From assembly GCF_037126285.1 (NCBI RefSeq), contig NZ_CP147012.1, positions 1,116,001-1,180,000 of the forward strand: a stretch of 64,000 nucleotides of DNA, given 5' to 3'. Position 1 is the first letter of the stretch. Every line of letters begins with the position of its first letter. This DNA comes from Bernardetia sp. MNP-M8 (GTDB lineage Bacteria; Bacteroidota; Bacteroidia; Cytophagales; Bernardetiaceae). Below, piece after piece: positions 18,212 through 27,932 of this stretch. The position numbers and the translations under genes are program-made. The notes beneath the pieces were generated by a model. It searched no databases, was not told where the DNA came from, and saw only the letters and a program-made list of their open reading frames with translations.

Positions 18212-18307
18212 ACTTTTTCAAAAAATTCTTTTATTGATGAATTAAAAAAAGAAATTTTAGGTTACTTTTAAATAATCAAAAATCTCATTTAGCAAACTAG
18301 TGTAATT

Positions 18308-18892
18308 ATGTGTTATTCAGTCTATATCGCAACAAATCAAAAATTAGAAGAGGGAAGTTTTGTACCCAATGAAACAGATATATTTTTTTCTAAAATTAGT
18401 GATGCAGAAGAAGTACATCTACGCTCTAAATTTTCTAAAGAGAATATTTATTATGTAGGTTCAGATACAAATTGCTCTTGTGGGTTAGCTTTCGATAGTA
18501 GTGATTTTGAAAATCCAAAAGAAGAAATCAATAAAAAATCGCCTGCAAAATTTATTGAGTTTTTACAAGAAACAACATTAATAGAAAGTGTACAATGCTA
18601 TTGTTGTTGGGAAGGAGATGAAGGGGCTGATATTGAAAATTATAAAGACATAAATATTCAGAAAATTTCATTTAAAAAAAATTATTTCAGCTTAGAAGAA
18701 AATGTACGTATTACTTTTATCAAAACCTATGAACCAAAACTAAGAAATGAGATAGTGAAAATTCTGCAAGAGAATGAACAAGGAAGTCTATTAAAAGCTA
18801 TAAAGTTTTTGAGAAACAAAACAAAATCAGGCTTAATGGATGCTAGAATCTATGTAGAATATCTAGCTATTGATTTGAAAAAATCAGAATAG
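18308..18892 (+). CDS. Unknown protein with C-terminal L7/L12-CTD-like helix module
   Basis: 194 residues with no signal peptide. The N-terminal part contains scattered Cys (MCYSVYIATNQKL, SDTNCSCGLAFDSSDF, VQCYCCWEGDEG) that could bind metal. The C-terminal 45 residues (EIVKILQENEQGSLLKAIKFL, then SGLMDARIYVEYL) resemble the alpha-helical module of the ribosomal L7/L12 C-terminal domain, which also occurs in small stand-alone proteins. The next gene, 35 bases downstream, is almost only that module, suggesting a related pair. The function is unknown. Confidence 0.6.
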   Translation: MCYSVYIATNQKLEEGSFVPNETDIFFSKISDAEEVHLRSKFSKENIYYVGSDTNCSCGLAFDSSDFENPKEEINKKSPAKFIEFLQETTLIESVQCYCCWEGDEGADIENYKDINIQKISFKKNYFSLEENVRITFIKTYEPKLRNEIVKILQENEQGSLLKAIKFLRNKTKSGLMDARIYVEYLAIDLKKSE

Positions 18893-18926
18893 ATTATTTT
18901 ATCAACTTTAAAATCAAAAACAAAAA

Positions 18927-19079
18927 ATGTCTCAACTCACACCCAAACTAGAAACCGAAGTAATCAATCTTATCAAACAAAACAGATTGATAGAAGCTGT
19001 CAAATTAGTAACATTGAATACAAAACTAGGCTTGAAAGGCGCAAAAGAGTATGTCGATGCTTTGAAAGCTAAACTATGA
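18927..19079 (+). CDS. 50-residue L7/L12 C-terminal-domain-like protein
   Basis: The ATG at 18927 opens a 50-residue frame ending in TGA at 19077-19079. The residues EVINLIKQNRLIEAVKLVT followed by GLKGAKEYVDALKAKL show the bL12 C-terminal signature (a helix with x-A-V/I-K-x-V, then G-L-K-x-A-K-x-Y-V-D). It is much too short for ribosomal bL12 and lacks the N-terminal dimerisation domain. Similar miniature proteins are found next to genes of unknown function. It is probably co-transcribed with the gene at 18308-18892, whose C-terminus carries the same module. Confidence 0.7.
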   Translation: MSQLTPKLETEVINLIKQNRLIEAVKLVTLNTKLGLKGAKEYVDALKAKL

Positions 19080-19108
19080 GATTAAATTATAAGCTATAAA
19101 AAAATAAC

Positions 19109-19684
19109 CTACCTAAAAACCCCCACCAAACGATAATAATCCATCATTGTAATACGAAAAGTTTCTCGTTCTTTTTCAGTATTCAAAATTGGGATTTCAT
19201 CAGGTAACATATAAAACTCATGTTTGTCTAAAAGACTGTTGTACATGCGTGTCGCAAATTCATATTGTGTATCGACGTGTCCTGCGATATAAAAAAGTGT
19301 TCCTTGTGCTTTTGTTTTTGGGTTTTTCCATCTGATTTTGAGTGTGTCATTTTTATTTTCATCAAAATAATCTTCAATATATTTATTTGGGTCTGTGATG
19401 ATATAGGCTTTGTCTTTGTCCCACAAATAAACAATCGTCATATTCAAAACAGGAGCTAAAGTATCTTTATTAGCATCTTCGTGTACATAAATTTCTCTTT
19501 TGAGTTTGGGTTCATCTTTTTTGTCATAATCCAAACTTCGCATATTTTTAAAAAATAAAACTGAATTTTGAGTAGTAGAATTTTTTGGTTCAGTAGGAGA
19601 GACTCGCTTTTCTTTATCAGGATTACAAGAAAAAAAGAAAGTTGAGAGAAAAAGAATCAGAAAAACATATAAAATAGACTTCAT
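19109..19684 (-). CDS. Small lipoprotein of unknown function
   Basis: 191 residues with a signal peptide and a lipobox-like FFFSC (Cys at about 20). The mature chain begins with a charged linker and is mainly beta-strand (VLNMTIVYLWDKDKAYIIT, GTLFYIAGHVDTQYEF). No family is recognised. It is convergent with the L7/L12-like gene, with 29 bases between them, and transcribed away from nrdB. Confidence 0.65.
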   Translation of the reverse strand: MKSILYVFLILFLSTFFFSCNPDKEKRVSPTEPKNSTTQNSVLFFKNMRSLDYDKKDEPKLKREIYVHEDANKDTLAPVLNMTIVYLWDKDKAYIITDPNKYIEDYFDENKNDTLKIRWKNPKTKAQGTLFYIAGHVDTQYEFATRMYNSLLDKHEFYMLPDEIPILNTEKERETFRITMMDYYRLVGVFR

Positions 19685-20151
19685 AGAGTAGATAGAATGG
19701 ATTAGCTTTTAAAATTCAACTTTTTGTTTCCAAAATGGTTTTATGTAGTTTAAATTTTGGTGTTTGTAAAAGAACAAAAAATTAATTTGAGATTAATTTC
19801 AAAAAAATTCTTCAAATAAAATCAAAATATCGACCTTTGTAAAAATACACAAACTATTGAAAAATAATATGAGATTGTGAGAATGTAGAGGGAATAATGT
19901 GGAGAGATTTCTCGTTTATTAAATAGCTATCTATCCATGCCAAAACTAAAATCAACAAAAAAAACGAATATAAGTAAGGGAAAGAAAAATAATATCGTAC
20001 TTTTGCAACCCTTTTCGTTTCACAGTTTGTTGTTACACTATTCATTTACTTTTTAAAGACCAAAAGTCTAATTAAAATCTGATAAACGTTTTTTAAACAA
20101 ATACAGGGCTGTTTTTTGCGCCCTTTTATATAAATATCAAAATCATTTTCT
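19685..20151. other. Long intergenic region upstream of nrdB
   Basis: 467 bases with no credible gene; short frames here lack starts in context or family features. It contains the nrdB promoter candidate at 19998-20005 and AT-rich DNA. I looked for NrdR-box-like palindromes near the promoter and saw none that I would defend. Confidence 0.5.
19998..20005 (+). promoter_or_regulatory. Candidate nrdB -7 element
   Basis: TACTTTTG matches TAnnTTTG, 146 bases before the nrdB ATG. If used, the leader is about 140 bases and includes a GGGC...GCGCCC-rich stretch near 20107-20124 that might fold. Confidence 0.45.
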
Positions 20152-21147
20152 ATGTCAAATACACCATCTAAAGAACTTTTACACGAACCTTTACTTGCAG
20201 AAAACCCAAATCGTTTTGTCCTCTTTCCTATCAAACACGACGATATTTGGCAAATGTACAAACAAGCTGAGGCAAGTTTCTGGACTGCTGAAGAAATAGA
20301 TCTTTCCAATGACATGAAAGATTGGGAAAATATGAGCGACAACGAACGTCATTTTGTAAAACATGTCCTTGCATTTTTTGCTGCTTCTGACGGAATTGTA
20401 AATGAAAACTTAGTAGTTAATTTTATGAAGGAAGTACAGCTTCCAGAAGCTCGTTGTTTTTATGGTTTCCAAGTAATGATGGAAAATATCCATGCCGAAA
20501 CCTATTCACTTCTTATTGATACCTATATAAAAGGTACAAAAGAAAAAGATTATTTATTCAATGCACTAGAAAACTTAGATTGTGTTGCCAAAAAAGGAGA
20601 CTGGGCTTTGAAATGGATTGAAAGCGATAATTTTGCAGAGCGTTTGGTTGCTTTTGCTGCTGTTGAAGGTATCTTTTTTAGTGGTTCTTTTTGCTCTATT
20701 TTTTGGCTCAAAAAGCGTGGCTTAATGCCTGGATTGAGTTTTTCGAATGAGCTTATTTCTCGTGATGAAGGTTTGCACTGTGATTTTGCGTGTCTGCTTT
20801 ACAACAATTACATTGAAAATAAACTTCCAAAAGAACGTATCATCGAAATTATTACAGATGCTGTAAAAATTGAACAAGAGTTTGTAACAGATGCCATTCC
20901 TGTAAGTTTAATCGGAATGAATGCCGATTTGATGAATCAGTATATTGAGTTTGTAGCAGATAGATTATTAGGCGAACTAAATTGTGAAAAACAATATGGC
21001 AGCCATAACCCATTCCCTTTTATGGAAATGATTAGTTTGCAAGGAAAAACAAATTTCTTTGAAAAACGTGTTGCAGAATATCAAAAAGCAGGCGTCATGA
21101 ACTCAAATGACGACTCTCCTAAGTTCTCTTTAGATGAAGATTTTTAA
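20152..21147 (+). CDS. nrdB: Ribonucleoside-diphosphate reductase, small (beta) subunit, class Ia type
   Basis: 331 residues, typical of R2. The dinuclear-metal ligands are visible: Asp80 ([10 protein letters not shown]), Glu111 and His114 (ENIHAETY), Glu172 (VEGIFFSG), and Glu206 and His209 (RDEGLHCDF). Tyr118 is in the radical position. The C-terminal tail, KFSLDEDF, is the type of peptide that docks into the large subunit. With NrdA the protein makes deoxyribonucleotides from ribonucleoside diphosphates in the cytoplasm. No nrdA is adjacent, since the next gene is rpoC on the other strand. A strong hairpin terminator follows. Confidence 0.96.
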   Translation: MSNTPSKELLHEPLLAENPNRFVLFPIKHDDIWQMYKQAEASFWTAEEIDLSNDMKDWENMSDNERHFVKHVLAFFAASDGIVNENLVVNFMKEVQLPEARCFYGFQVMMENIHAETYSLLIDTYIKGTKEKDYLFNALENLDCVAKKGDWALKWIESDNFAERLVAFAAVEGIFFSGSFCSIFWLKKRGLMPGLSFSNELISRDEGLHCDFACLLYNNYIENKLPKERIIEIITDAVKIEQEFVTDAIPVSLIGMNADLMNQYIEFVADRLLGELNCEKQYGSHNPFPFMEMISLQGKTNFFEKRVAEYQKAGVMNSNDDSPKFSLDEDF

Positions 21148-21194
21148 TATCTTTTAGTTATCTAAAAACGGATAAAAATAAAATACACGTATGA

Positions 21195-21232
21195 AAAAAG
21201 CCTTTCAAAAAATAAATTTTGAAAGGCTTTTT
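21195..21232. terminator. Bidirectional terminator between nrdB and rpoC
   Basis: AAAAAGCCTTTCAAAA (21195-21210) pairs perfectly with TTTTGAAAGGCTTTTT (21217-21232), with a 6-base loop. The A and T tracts on both sides let it serve both convergent genes. Confidence 0.85.
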
Positions 21233-21251
21233 GTTTTATATAAATTCAGAA

Positions 21252-24200
21252 TTAACCTACTGTTTCAGTAGTTTCTTCATCTTTTTCTAAGGCTTCTAAA
21301 CGCATACGGTTTATTTGTGCTTCAGTACGAGTAGACTGTACATTCTCATCAGCTAACGAATTTTCAAGTTTGTCATACGTTTTCTCATCATAAACAATAA
21401 GATCTTCGTATTTACGCAAACCTGTACCTGCAGGAATAAGGTGTCCTACAATTACATTTTCTTTCAAGCCCATCAAATCATCAGATTTACCACGTATAGA
21501 GGCTTCACTCAATACTTTTGTAGTCTCTTGGAAAGAGGCTGCTGACATGAAGCTCTTCGTACCCAAAGATGCCTGTGTAATACCACGTAATGTAGGTTTA
21601 GAAACTGCTGGCTGTGCTTCACGCACTTTAGCAACTTTCATATCTCTACGACGCAGACTAGAATTTTCATCTCTAAGTTCACGAGCTGTCAGAATCATTC
21701 CTACTTTAAGTTTGGTAGATTCTCCTACATCAGTAACGATTTTCTTGTCCATAAATGAATCATTTTCTGCACGAACTTCAAATTTATCTACAATTTGGTT
21801 CGGTAAGAAATATGTATCACCTGGATCGATAATCTCTACTTTTTGCATCATTTGGCGAACGATTACCTCAATATGCTTATCATTGATTTTTACACCTTGT
21901 AAGCGATATACATCTTGGATTTCGTTAGTCAAATACTCTTGAACAGCCGTAGGTCCTTTAATAGCCAAAATATCTGCTGGAGTAATTGCACCATCTGAAA
22001 GTGGCATACCTGCTTTTACAAAGTCATTTTCCTGCACAAGAATGTGCTTAGAAAGCTGAACCATGTATTTTTTGATAATACCGTCTTTCTTAGATTCTAC
22101 AAAAATCTCTCTGTTACCACGCTTGATTCCACCATAACTTACAATACCATCAATTTCTGATACTACTGCTGGGTTAGAAGGATTACGGGCTTCAAAAAGT
22201 TCGGTTACACGTGGAAGACCACCTGTAATATCTCTACTCTTAGAAACTGAACGAGGAATTTTTACCAAAATCTGACCAGCTCTAACTTGCTGACCTTCTT
22301 CAATAGAAAGATAAGCACCAGCAGGAACGTTACTACTTGCTCCTTCTCCTTTTGCATTTACAACAGTAAGAGTTGGATTTCGTGTTTTGTCTCTACTTTC
22401 AATAATTACTTTCTGACGGTAACCCGTTTGCTCATCTGACTCTTCTTTATAAGTAATACCTTCTTCAATACCTTCAAATTGAACTGTTCCATCTTGTTGA
22501 GAAAGGATAACAGCATTAAAAGGATCAAAGCTATATAAAGCATCGTCTTTTTTGACTAATTGTCCATCTTTTACAGTCAAGAATGAACCGTAAGGAACAT
22601 TGATAGAAGCTAAAGTTTTAGAAGGATTATCAACATCGATGATACGAAGTTCACCAGTACGTGACATAACTACTTTTGCTTTCTTGCCATCTTCATCAAG
22701 TGTATCTATTGTTTTTATTTCTTCTAAAACAACTTTACCTTCTTTTTTCGCCTTAATAACTGGTTCTGCTGCAATGTTAGAAGCAGTACCACCTACGTGG
22801 AAAGTACGAAGAGTAAGCTGTGTACCAGGTTCTCCAATAGATTGTGCAGCAATTACACCAACTGATTCTCCCTGCTGTACTAATTTTCCAGAAGCAAGAT
22901 TTCGTCCGTAACACTTAGCACAAACACCAATGCGAGTTTCACAAGTAAGTACAGAGCGTATTTCTACAGCTTCTACACCTGCTTCTTCAGCACGCTTAGC
23001 AGAAACTTCATCTATAAGTTCGCCAGATTCAATAAGAATTTGTTCTTCATTTTCAGGATGGAAAACATCATGCAATGATATTCTACCCAAAATACGGTCA
23101 GAAATTGATTCGATAATCTCTTCCTGTTCTTTGAGAGCTGTTACTGTCAATCCACGTAAAGTTCCACAATCAGTTTCGTTTACAATAATATCTTGAGCAA
23201 CATCTACCAAACGACGAGTAAGGTAACCAGCATCAGCAGTCTTAAGGGCTGTATCTGCAAGACCTTTACGAGCACCGTGAGTAGAGATAAAGTATTCCAA
23301 AACATCTAATCCTTCTTTAAAGTTAGAAAGAATAGGGTTTTCAATGATTTCACCTACTGAACCTTGTAAGTTCTTTTGAGGTTTCGCCATCAGACCACGC
23401 ATACCACCTAACTGACGGATTTGCTCACGAGAACCACGTGCGCCTGAGTGCATCATCATGTAGATAGAGTTGAATCCTTGTTCGTCAGTTTCTAACTGCA
23501 ACATCAACTCATCTGTAATTCTACGGTTTACTTTTGTCCAAATATCAATTACTTGATTGTAACGTTCGTTATCAGTAATCAGACCCATGTAGTAGTTTTG
23601 CGTAATTGCTGCTACTTCATCTTTAGCTTCTGCTACTAAACGCTCTTTATTTTCTGGAACTGGAATATTATTGATACCAATAGAAAGACCACCTCGGTAA
23701 GCTTGATCAAAACCTAAGAATTTAATCTCGTCTAAGAATTCGGCAGTACGAGCCATACCGACTTGCTTAACAATTTTAGAGATTACCTTTTGAAGTGTTT
23801 TTTTACTTAATAATTCATCAATATAACCAGATTCTTCAGGAACACATTTGTTAAATAAAACACGTCCTGCTACTGTTTCGATAGTTTTATATTCTAACTC
23901 TCCTGTATCCTCATTCAATACTTTTGTACGAACGAAAATATAGGCATGTTTAGATATAGCTTTATGATTGAGAGCCATTACAACTTCCTCTTCTGAGTAA
24001 AAGCGCATGCCTTCTCCTTCAATTTTCAATTCTGGAATACTTCTTCTTCCTTTTGTCAAGAAATATAGACCCAAAACCATATCCTGTGAAGGTACAGTAA
24101 TCGGACTACCACTTGCAGGAGAAAGAATATTATGAGAAGCAAGCATTAGTAGAGAGGCTTCCAAAACAGCTTCTTGTCCCAAAGGAACGTGAACAGCCAT

Positions 24201-25646
24201 TTGGTCACCGTCAAAATCGGCGTTAAATGCCGTACAAACTAACGGGTGCAACTGAATTGCTTTTCCTTCAATAAGTTTTGGTTGGAATGCTTGAATACCC
24301 AAACGGTGCAATGTAGGAGCACGGTTGAGGAGAACTGGATGTCCTTTCAATACATTTTCCAAAATATCCCAAATAACTGGGTCTTTTCTATCAACAATTT
24401 TCTTAGCTGATTTTACTGTCTTTACAATACCACGCTCAATAAGTTTGCGAATTACAAACGGCTTAAATAGCTCGGCAGCCATATTTTTAGGAAGACCACA
24501 CTCATGAAGTTTGAGTTCTGGACCTACCACGATTACCGAACGACCCGAGTAATCAACACGCTTACCCAAAAGGTTTTGACGGAAACGTCCTTGTTTACCT
24601 TTGAGCATATCTGAAAGTGATTTTAACGCACGGTTTCCATCACCACGAACAGCGTTTACTTTACGAGAGTTATCGAAAAGAGAATCAACAGCTTCTTGAA
24701 GCATACGTTTTTCATTACGTAAAATTACTTCAGGAGCTTTTATATCTATCAATCTTTTCAGACGATTGTTACGAATAATAACACGACGATACAAGTCATT
24801 CAAATCCGAAGTTGCAAAACGTCCACCATCAAGTGGAACTAAAGGACGCAATTCAGGTGGAATAACAGGTACCATTTTGATAACCATCCAAGATGGCTCA
24901 TTCGGAACATTTCTAGATTTGGCATCACGGAATGCTTCCACTACACGCAAACGCTTCAAGGCTTCTGCCTTACGTTGTTGTGAAGTTTCGTTCATTGCAG
25001 CAGCACGCAAATCATACGAAAGTTGATCTAAATCTAAACGGATTGGGTCAAGAAGCATAACAATTGCTTCTGCTCCCATTCTTGCGATGAATTTTGTTGG
25101 ATCACTATCATCTTTTTGCTGATTTTCACGAGGTAATTTGTCCATAATGTCCAAATATTCGTCTTCAGTCAAGAAGTCTAAACGTTGCAATCCTTCATCT
25201 TCTAATGGACCAGGTTGTACTACAGCATAACGCTCATAGTAAATAATTTGGTCTAATTTTTTGGTTGGTAGACCGAGCAAGTAACCTATTTTATTAGGCA
25301 ATGAACGGAAATACCAGATATGCGCCACAGGAACAACAAGTTGAATGTGTCCCATGCGCTCACGACGGACTTTCTTTTCCGTTACTTCTACGCCACAACG
25401 GTCGCAGATAATTCCTTTATAGCGAATTCGCTTGTACTTTCCACAATGACACTCCCAATCTTTAACAGGTCCGAAGATACGCTCACAGAAAAGACCTCCC
25501 ATTTCGGGTTTGTAGGTACGATAATTAATCGTTTCTGGTTGAGTAACTTCTCCGAACGAACTATTAAGAATAGATTCTGGAGATGCCAAGCTGATAGTAA
25601 TTCGCTTGAAATCGTTTTTTAACTTTCTGTTCTTTTGGAACGACAT
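21252..25646 (-). CDS. rpoC: DNA-directed RNA polymerase beta' subunit
   Basis: 1464 residues. The N-terminal zinc ribbon has Cys66, Cys68, Cys81 and Cys84 ([19 protein letters not shown]). The Mg-binding catalytic loop [12 protein letters not shown] is near residue 475-480. A second zinc cluster ([14 protein letters not shown]) and the switch/trigger-loop segment [16 protein letters not shown] are intact. The length matches Bacteroidota beta'. Unusually, rpoB and the rplKAJL genes are not upstream: the next gene is a divergent lipoprotein 469 bases away. The gene therefore needs its own promoter, for which a candidate lies at 25682-25689. Confidence 0.99.
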   Translation of the reverse strand: MSFQKNRKLKNDFKRITISLASPESILNSSFGEVTQPETINYRTYKPEMGGLFCERIFGPVKDWECHCGKYKRIRYKGIICDRCGVEVTEKKVRRERMGHIQLVVPVAHIWYFRSLPNKIGYLLGLPTKKLDQIIYYERYAVVQPGPLEDEGLQRLDFLTEDEYLDIMDKLPRENQQKDDSDPTKFIARMGAEAIVMLLDPIRLDLDQLSYDLRAAAMNETSQQRKAEALKRLRVVEAFRDAKSRNVPNEPSWMVIKMVPVIPPELRPLVPLDGGRFATSDLNDLYRRVIIRNNRLKRLIDIKAPEVILRNEKRMLQEAVDSLFDNSRKVNAVRGDGNRALKSLSDMLKGKQGRFRQNLLGKRVDYSGRSVIVVGPELKLHECGLPKNMAAELFKPFVIRKLIERGIVKTVKSAKKIVDRKDPVIWDILENVLKGHPVLLNRAPTLHRLGIQAFQPKLIEGKAIQLHPLVCTAFNADFDGDQMAVHVPLGQEAVLEASLLMLASHNILSPASGSPITVPSQDMVLGLYFLTKGRRSIPELKIEGEGMRFYSEEEVVMALNHKAISKHAYIFVRTKVLNEDTGELEYKTIETVAGRVLFNKCVPEESGYIDELLSKKTLQKVISKIVKQVGMARTAEFLDEIKFLGFDQAYRGGLSIGINNIPVPENKERLVAEAKDEVAAITQNYYMGLITDNERYNQVIDIWTKVNRRITDELMLQLETDEQGFNSIYMMMHSGARGSREQIRQLGGMRGLMAKPQKNLQGSVGEIIENPILSNFKEGLDVLEYFISTHGARKGLADTALKTADAGYLTRRLVDVAQDIIVNETDCGTLRGLTVTALKEQEEIIESISDRILGRISLHDVFHPENEEQILIESGELIDEVSAKRAEEAGVEAVEIRSVLTCETRIGVCAKCYGRNLASGKLVQQGESVGVIAAQSIGEPGTQLTLRTFHVGGTASNIAAEPVIKAKKEGKVVLEEIKTIDTLDEDGKKAKVVMSRTGELRIIDVDNPSKTLASINVPYGSFLTVKDGQLVKKDDALYSFDPFNAVILSQQDGTVQFEGIEEGITYKEESDEQTGYRQKVIIESRDKTRNPTLTVVNAKGEGASSNVPAGAYLSIEEGQQVRAGQILVKIPRSVSKSRDITGGLPRVTELFEARNPSNPAVVSEIDGIVSYGGIKRGNREIFVESKKDGIIKKYMVQLSKHILVQENDFVKAGMPLSDGAITPADILAIKGPTAVQEYLTNEIQDVYRLQGVKINDKHIEVIVRQMMQKVEIIDPGDTYFLPNQIVDKFEVRAENDSFMDKKIVTDVGESTKLKVGMILTARELRDENSSLRRRDMKVAKVREAQPAVSKPTLRGITQASLGTKSFMSAASFQETTKVLSEASIRGKSDDLMGLKENVIVGHLIPAGTGLRKYEDLIVYDEKTYDKLENSLADENVQSTRTEAQINRMRLEALEKDEETTETVG

Positions 25647-25681
25647 GGGCGATGCAGGTTTGGATTTGGAGTAACAATCAA

Positions 25682-25689
25682 CAAAGGTA
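25682..25689 (-). promoter_or_regulatory. Candidate rpoC -7 element
   Basis: On the reverse strand, TACCTTTG fits TAnnTTTG and ends 36 bases before the rpoC ATG, giving a short leader. It would explain expression of rpoC as a separate unit. Confidence 0.5.
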
Positions 25690-26115
25690 GGAAAATATTT
25701 TGAAAAATCCTTTTTTTATAAGAAATATTTTTGTAGTTAGGATGATTTTTGAATTCCTTGAGAAGAATTTAGTTTTTTTTAGAAAACCAATTCTACTTAT
25801 TGCTTTCTAATTGGAAATAAGAGGGTTAGCTTTGAACTAGATGTGGGGAATAATAGAAAACATATTAGATTTGAAACTAAATACATAATTTTGTGGTGTT
25901 GTAAAAAGTATGATAAGTTATTTGGTTGTTGGTGTCGCTACGCTAAAAAACCAACAACGGCATGGAAGCTCAATCATAGAAATGATGAATGACTACAAAA
26001 ACACGGATTGTTTTTTTATTAGAATCAACTAAATCTACTTCTTCCTATCATTGAAATTACGTAGTAATCTTTATTGTGTAAATTTGCATATAATTTTAAA
26101 CCAAGTTAGTAGAAA
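25690..26115. other. Intergenic region between divergent rpoC and a lipoprotein gene
   Basis: No gene is seen. The stretch includes a REP hairpin (25925-25958). Nothing resembling rpoB or its 3' end is present. Confidence 0.6.
25925..25958 (-). repeat. REP hairpin, long form, inverted orientation
   Basis: GTTGTTGG (25925-25932) pairs with CCAACAAC (25951-25958). The loop GTGTCGCTACGCTAAAAA is the complement of the AGCGTAGCGAC loop. CGGC follows, as in other copies. Confidence 0.75.
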
Positions 26116-26595
26116 ATGATACAAAAAAATGCTTTTACATTTTCATTGCTTTTTATCTCTAGTTTATTGCTCTTGTCTTCTTGTAGAAAAAAAGATGCCG
26201 ATAGAAAAAAAGAATTGAATGAAATTCTGACTATTGTTCGTGAGTTCAAACATGTTAAATATGTAGAAATTTGCTCATTAAATAAGTATACTGGGAAATA
26301 TACCATAGCATATGACTCTCTTTATTCTTTCACTCAAGACGAAGTGTGTATTAATTGTAAGAAAAAAACATTCGATAAAATAATTTTAAAAGTAGAAGGA
26401 ACTCAAAACCTGTCTTCTAAGCTTTATTTTATAGATTTTGTACAAGCAGTTTATTACGAAAAACAAGAAGATTGGTTAAGAGTTTGGTTTCACAAATTTC
26501 CATTTTTTGAAAAAAATGAAAAAGGAGTAGATTTTAAAGAGGGAAAATGGAGAGAATTTATACTGGAGAATGATGAGATAATTTACCTAGAATAA
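26116..26595 (+). CDS. Small lipoprotein of unknown function
   Basis: 159 residues with a signal peptide and the lipobox-like LLSSC (Cys at about 23), then a Lys/Asp-rich linker. A CxxC-like pair (VCINCKKKTF) lies at about residue 73. The rest mixes beta and polar sequence (KLYFIDFVQAVYYEKQEDW). I recognise no family. It is transcribed divergently from rpoC and stands about 180 bases upstream of the thioredoxin-like gene. Confidence 0.65.
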   Translation: MIQKNAFTFSLLFISSLLLLSSCRKKDADRKKELNEILTIVREFKHVKYVEICSLNKYTGKYTIAYDSLYSFTQDEVCINCKKKTFDKIILKVEGTQNLSSKLYFIDFVQAVYYEKQEDWLRVWFHKFPFFEKNEKGVDFKEGKWREFILENDEIIYLE

Positions 26596-26693
26596 AACCA
26601 CCTTCAAAACTTATCCCACCTAAATATTCTAAAACATAACCATTTCACAAAAGATATTTAGAATGGACAAAAAACTATTTCGTTTTTTGTTCG

Positions 26694-26701
26694 TAAATTT
26701 G
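26694..26701 (+). promoter_or_regulatory. Candidate -7 element for the thioredoxin/RidA cluster
   Basis: TAAATTTG fits TAnnTTTG, 77 bases before the ATG at 26778. Confidence 0.4.
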
Positions 26702-26777
26702 CAAAATATTATTCTCACTTCAGATTTTATTTGGTTTTACTTCTAACTTCTGAAATCTAAAATCTAACTTTATTATT

Positions 26778-27092
26778 ATGGCAGTTATAGACATAGACGA
26801 CTCAAACGTAAAAGAAAATTTGAACCAAAACGAAAAAGTAATTGTAAAATATTATGCAGGTTGGTGTGGTTCGTGCAGACTTATTAAACCTAAGTACAAA
26901 CGTCTTTCTAATGATGAGCGTTTTGAAGGTATTGCTTTTTTAGATACTGATGCAGAACACAATCCAGAAGCTAGAGGTTTAGCAGGAGTTCAGAGCCTTC
27001 CTTATTTTGCTATTTTCAAAAATGGAGAATTGGTAGAAGGTCTTTCTACAAGTAAAGAAGAGAGTATAATTGAGCTTTTGGAGAAATTATAA
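26778..27092 (+). CDS. Thioredoxin-like protein with CGSC active site
   Basis: 104 residues, thioredoxin-sized, with no signal peptide. The redox motif is AGWCGSCRLIKPKYKRL (the CxxC is CGSC, where classical thioredoxin has CGPC), and the cis-proline loop is QSLPYFAIFKNGE. It should reduce protein disulfides in the cytoplasm, but the altered dipeptide points to a different redox potential from TrxA at 51284-51595. It starts a cluster with a RidA-family gene 14 bases downstream and an 80-residue protein, an arrangement I recall from other Bacteroidota. Confidence 0.88.
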   Translation: MAVIDIDDSNVKENLNQNEKVIVKYYAGWCGSCRLIKPKYKRLSNDERFEGIAFLDTDAEHNPEARGLAGVQSLPYFAIFKNGELVEGLSTSKEESIIELLEKL

Positions 27093-27106
27093 TATTTTGT
27101 ATAATT

Positions 27107-27562
27107 ATGAATATTACAAAAAACTTAGAAAAAGCTAATGTAACCCTTCCTTCTGTTTCAACTCCTGGTGGTTCTTATGTTTCTGTAAATGTAAGAGCGA
27201 ATATTGCCTACATCGCTATTCAATTTCCAATCTTAGATGGAGAATATAAGTTTCAAGGTAGATTAGGAGATGAAATTTCCACAGAACAAGGATATGAAGC
27301 AATGAAGTTATGTGCTTTAAATGTTTTAGCTCAAATCAATTCGAAAATAGGTTTTGAAAATAGTATAGGTCTAAATCATATAGATGCTTACTTTCAATCC
27401 AATGAAACATGGGATGATTCTCCGAAAGTTGTAAATGGAGCTTCTGATTTGTTTTTAGAAATATTAGAAGATAAAGGCATTCATTCAAGAGCTATTTTTG
27501 GAGTTCATAAATTGCCTAGAAACTTTTCTGTTGGACTAACAGCTACTTTTACTATCAAATAA
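27107..27562 (+). CDS. RidA (YjgF/UK114) family protein
   Basis: 151 residues. Characteristic stretches are GDEISTEQGYEAMKLCALN, AQINSKIGFENSIGLNHID, SPKVVNGASDLFLEIL and GIHSRAIFGVHKLPRNFS, which place it in the larger RidA subfamily with the YjgF-like trimeric barrel. RidA proteins deaminate reactive enamine/imine intermediates made by PLP enzymes. The Arg that binds the substrate carboxylate in canonical RidA is plausibly in HSRAIFGV. It lies between a thioredoxin-like gene and a small conserved gene, with tight spacing suggesting one operon. Confidence 0.82.
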   Translation: MNITKNLEKANVTLPSVSTPGGSYVSVNVRANIAYIAIQFPILDGEYKFQGRLGDEISTEQGYEAMKLCALNVLAQINSKIGFENSIGLNHIDAYFQSNETWDDSPKVVNGASDLFLEILEDKGIHSRAIFGVHKLPRNFSVGLTATFTIK

Positions 27563-27580
27563 AATTATTGAACTAATATC

Positions 27581-27823
27581 ATGAAATTACCAGTTATAAA
27601 ACAATTAGTCGAAAATCACTCATTAGAAGAACTCAAAAAAGCTGAAGCTGCAATGGAAGAAGGCGAAATGCCAGCCTTCGAAGTAAAAGGCGAAGATGAA
27701 GGCGAACAATTTACACATGTGATTGCAGCCGTTTGGGTAAAAGAAAAAATGGCAACAGATGGAATTGATGCTCGTTCTGCTATGCGTGAATATACGCAGA
27801 AAGTAAGAAATTCAATTTCTTAA
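27581..27823 (+). CDS. Small conserved Bacteroidota protein (MKLPVI... type)
   Basis: 80 residues, acidic and helical. The N-terminus MKLPVIKQLVENHSLEEL and the C-terminal helix DARSAMREYTQKV resemble a family of small uncharacterised proteins that I recall lying next to thioredoxin genes in Bacteroidota (I believe DUF6952). It begins 18 bases after the RidA-family stop codon. The function is unknown, and association with redox or peroxide metabolism is inferred only from the neighbours. Confidence 0.65.
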   Translation: MKLPVIKQLVENHSLEELKKAEAAMEEGEMPAFEVKGEDEGEQFTHVIAAVWVKEKMATDGIDARSAMREYTQKVRNSIS

Positions 27824-27829
27824 TTGTAC

Positions 27830-27917
27830 GACAGGCTTCCAGCCTGTCTAGTTTTAACTATTTTTTCACAGACTAGGAAGTCTGTGATACATGTTTTTAG
27901 TGGACTTTGAATCCACT
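27830..27917. repeat. Cluster of three short hairpins upstream of mnmA
   Basis: GACAGGCT/AGCCTGTC (27830-27848), TCACAGACT/AGTCTGTGA (27866-27887) and AGTGGA/TCCACT (27899-27917) occupy the whole spacer before mnmA. They could terminate the upstream operon or regulate the mnmA leader. Confidence 0.65.
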
Positions 27918-27932
27918 TTAAAAAACAAAACT

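Noticed and set aside
19854-20342. Short reverse-strand frames in and upstream of nrdB
   Set aside because: One overlaps the nrdB promoter and 5' end and the other runs through the intergenic DNA. Neither has a plausible protein pattern.
21547-25622. Several forward-strand open frames inside rpoC
   Set aside because: They are antisense shadows of a highly conserved coding region and show no family features.
25647-26115. A degraded rpoB upstream of rpoC
   Set aside because: No recognisable beta-subunit motif is present in either strand of the spacer.
27891-27932. Longer N-terminus for mnmA
   Set aside because: The extension is encoded by a hairpin cluster and precedes a normal MnmA N-terminus.
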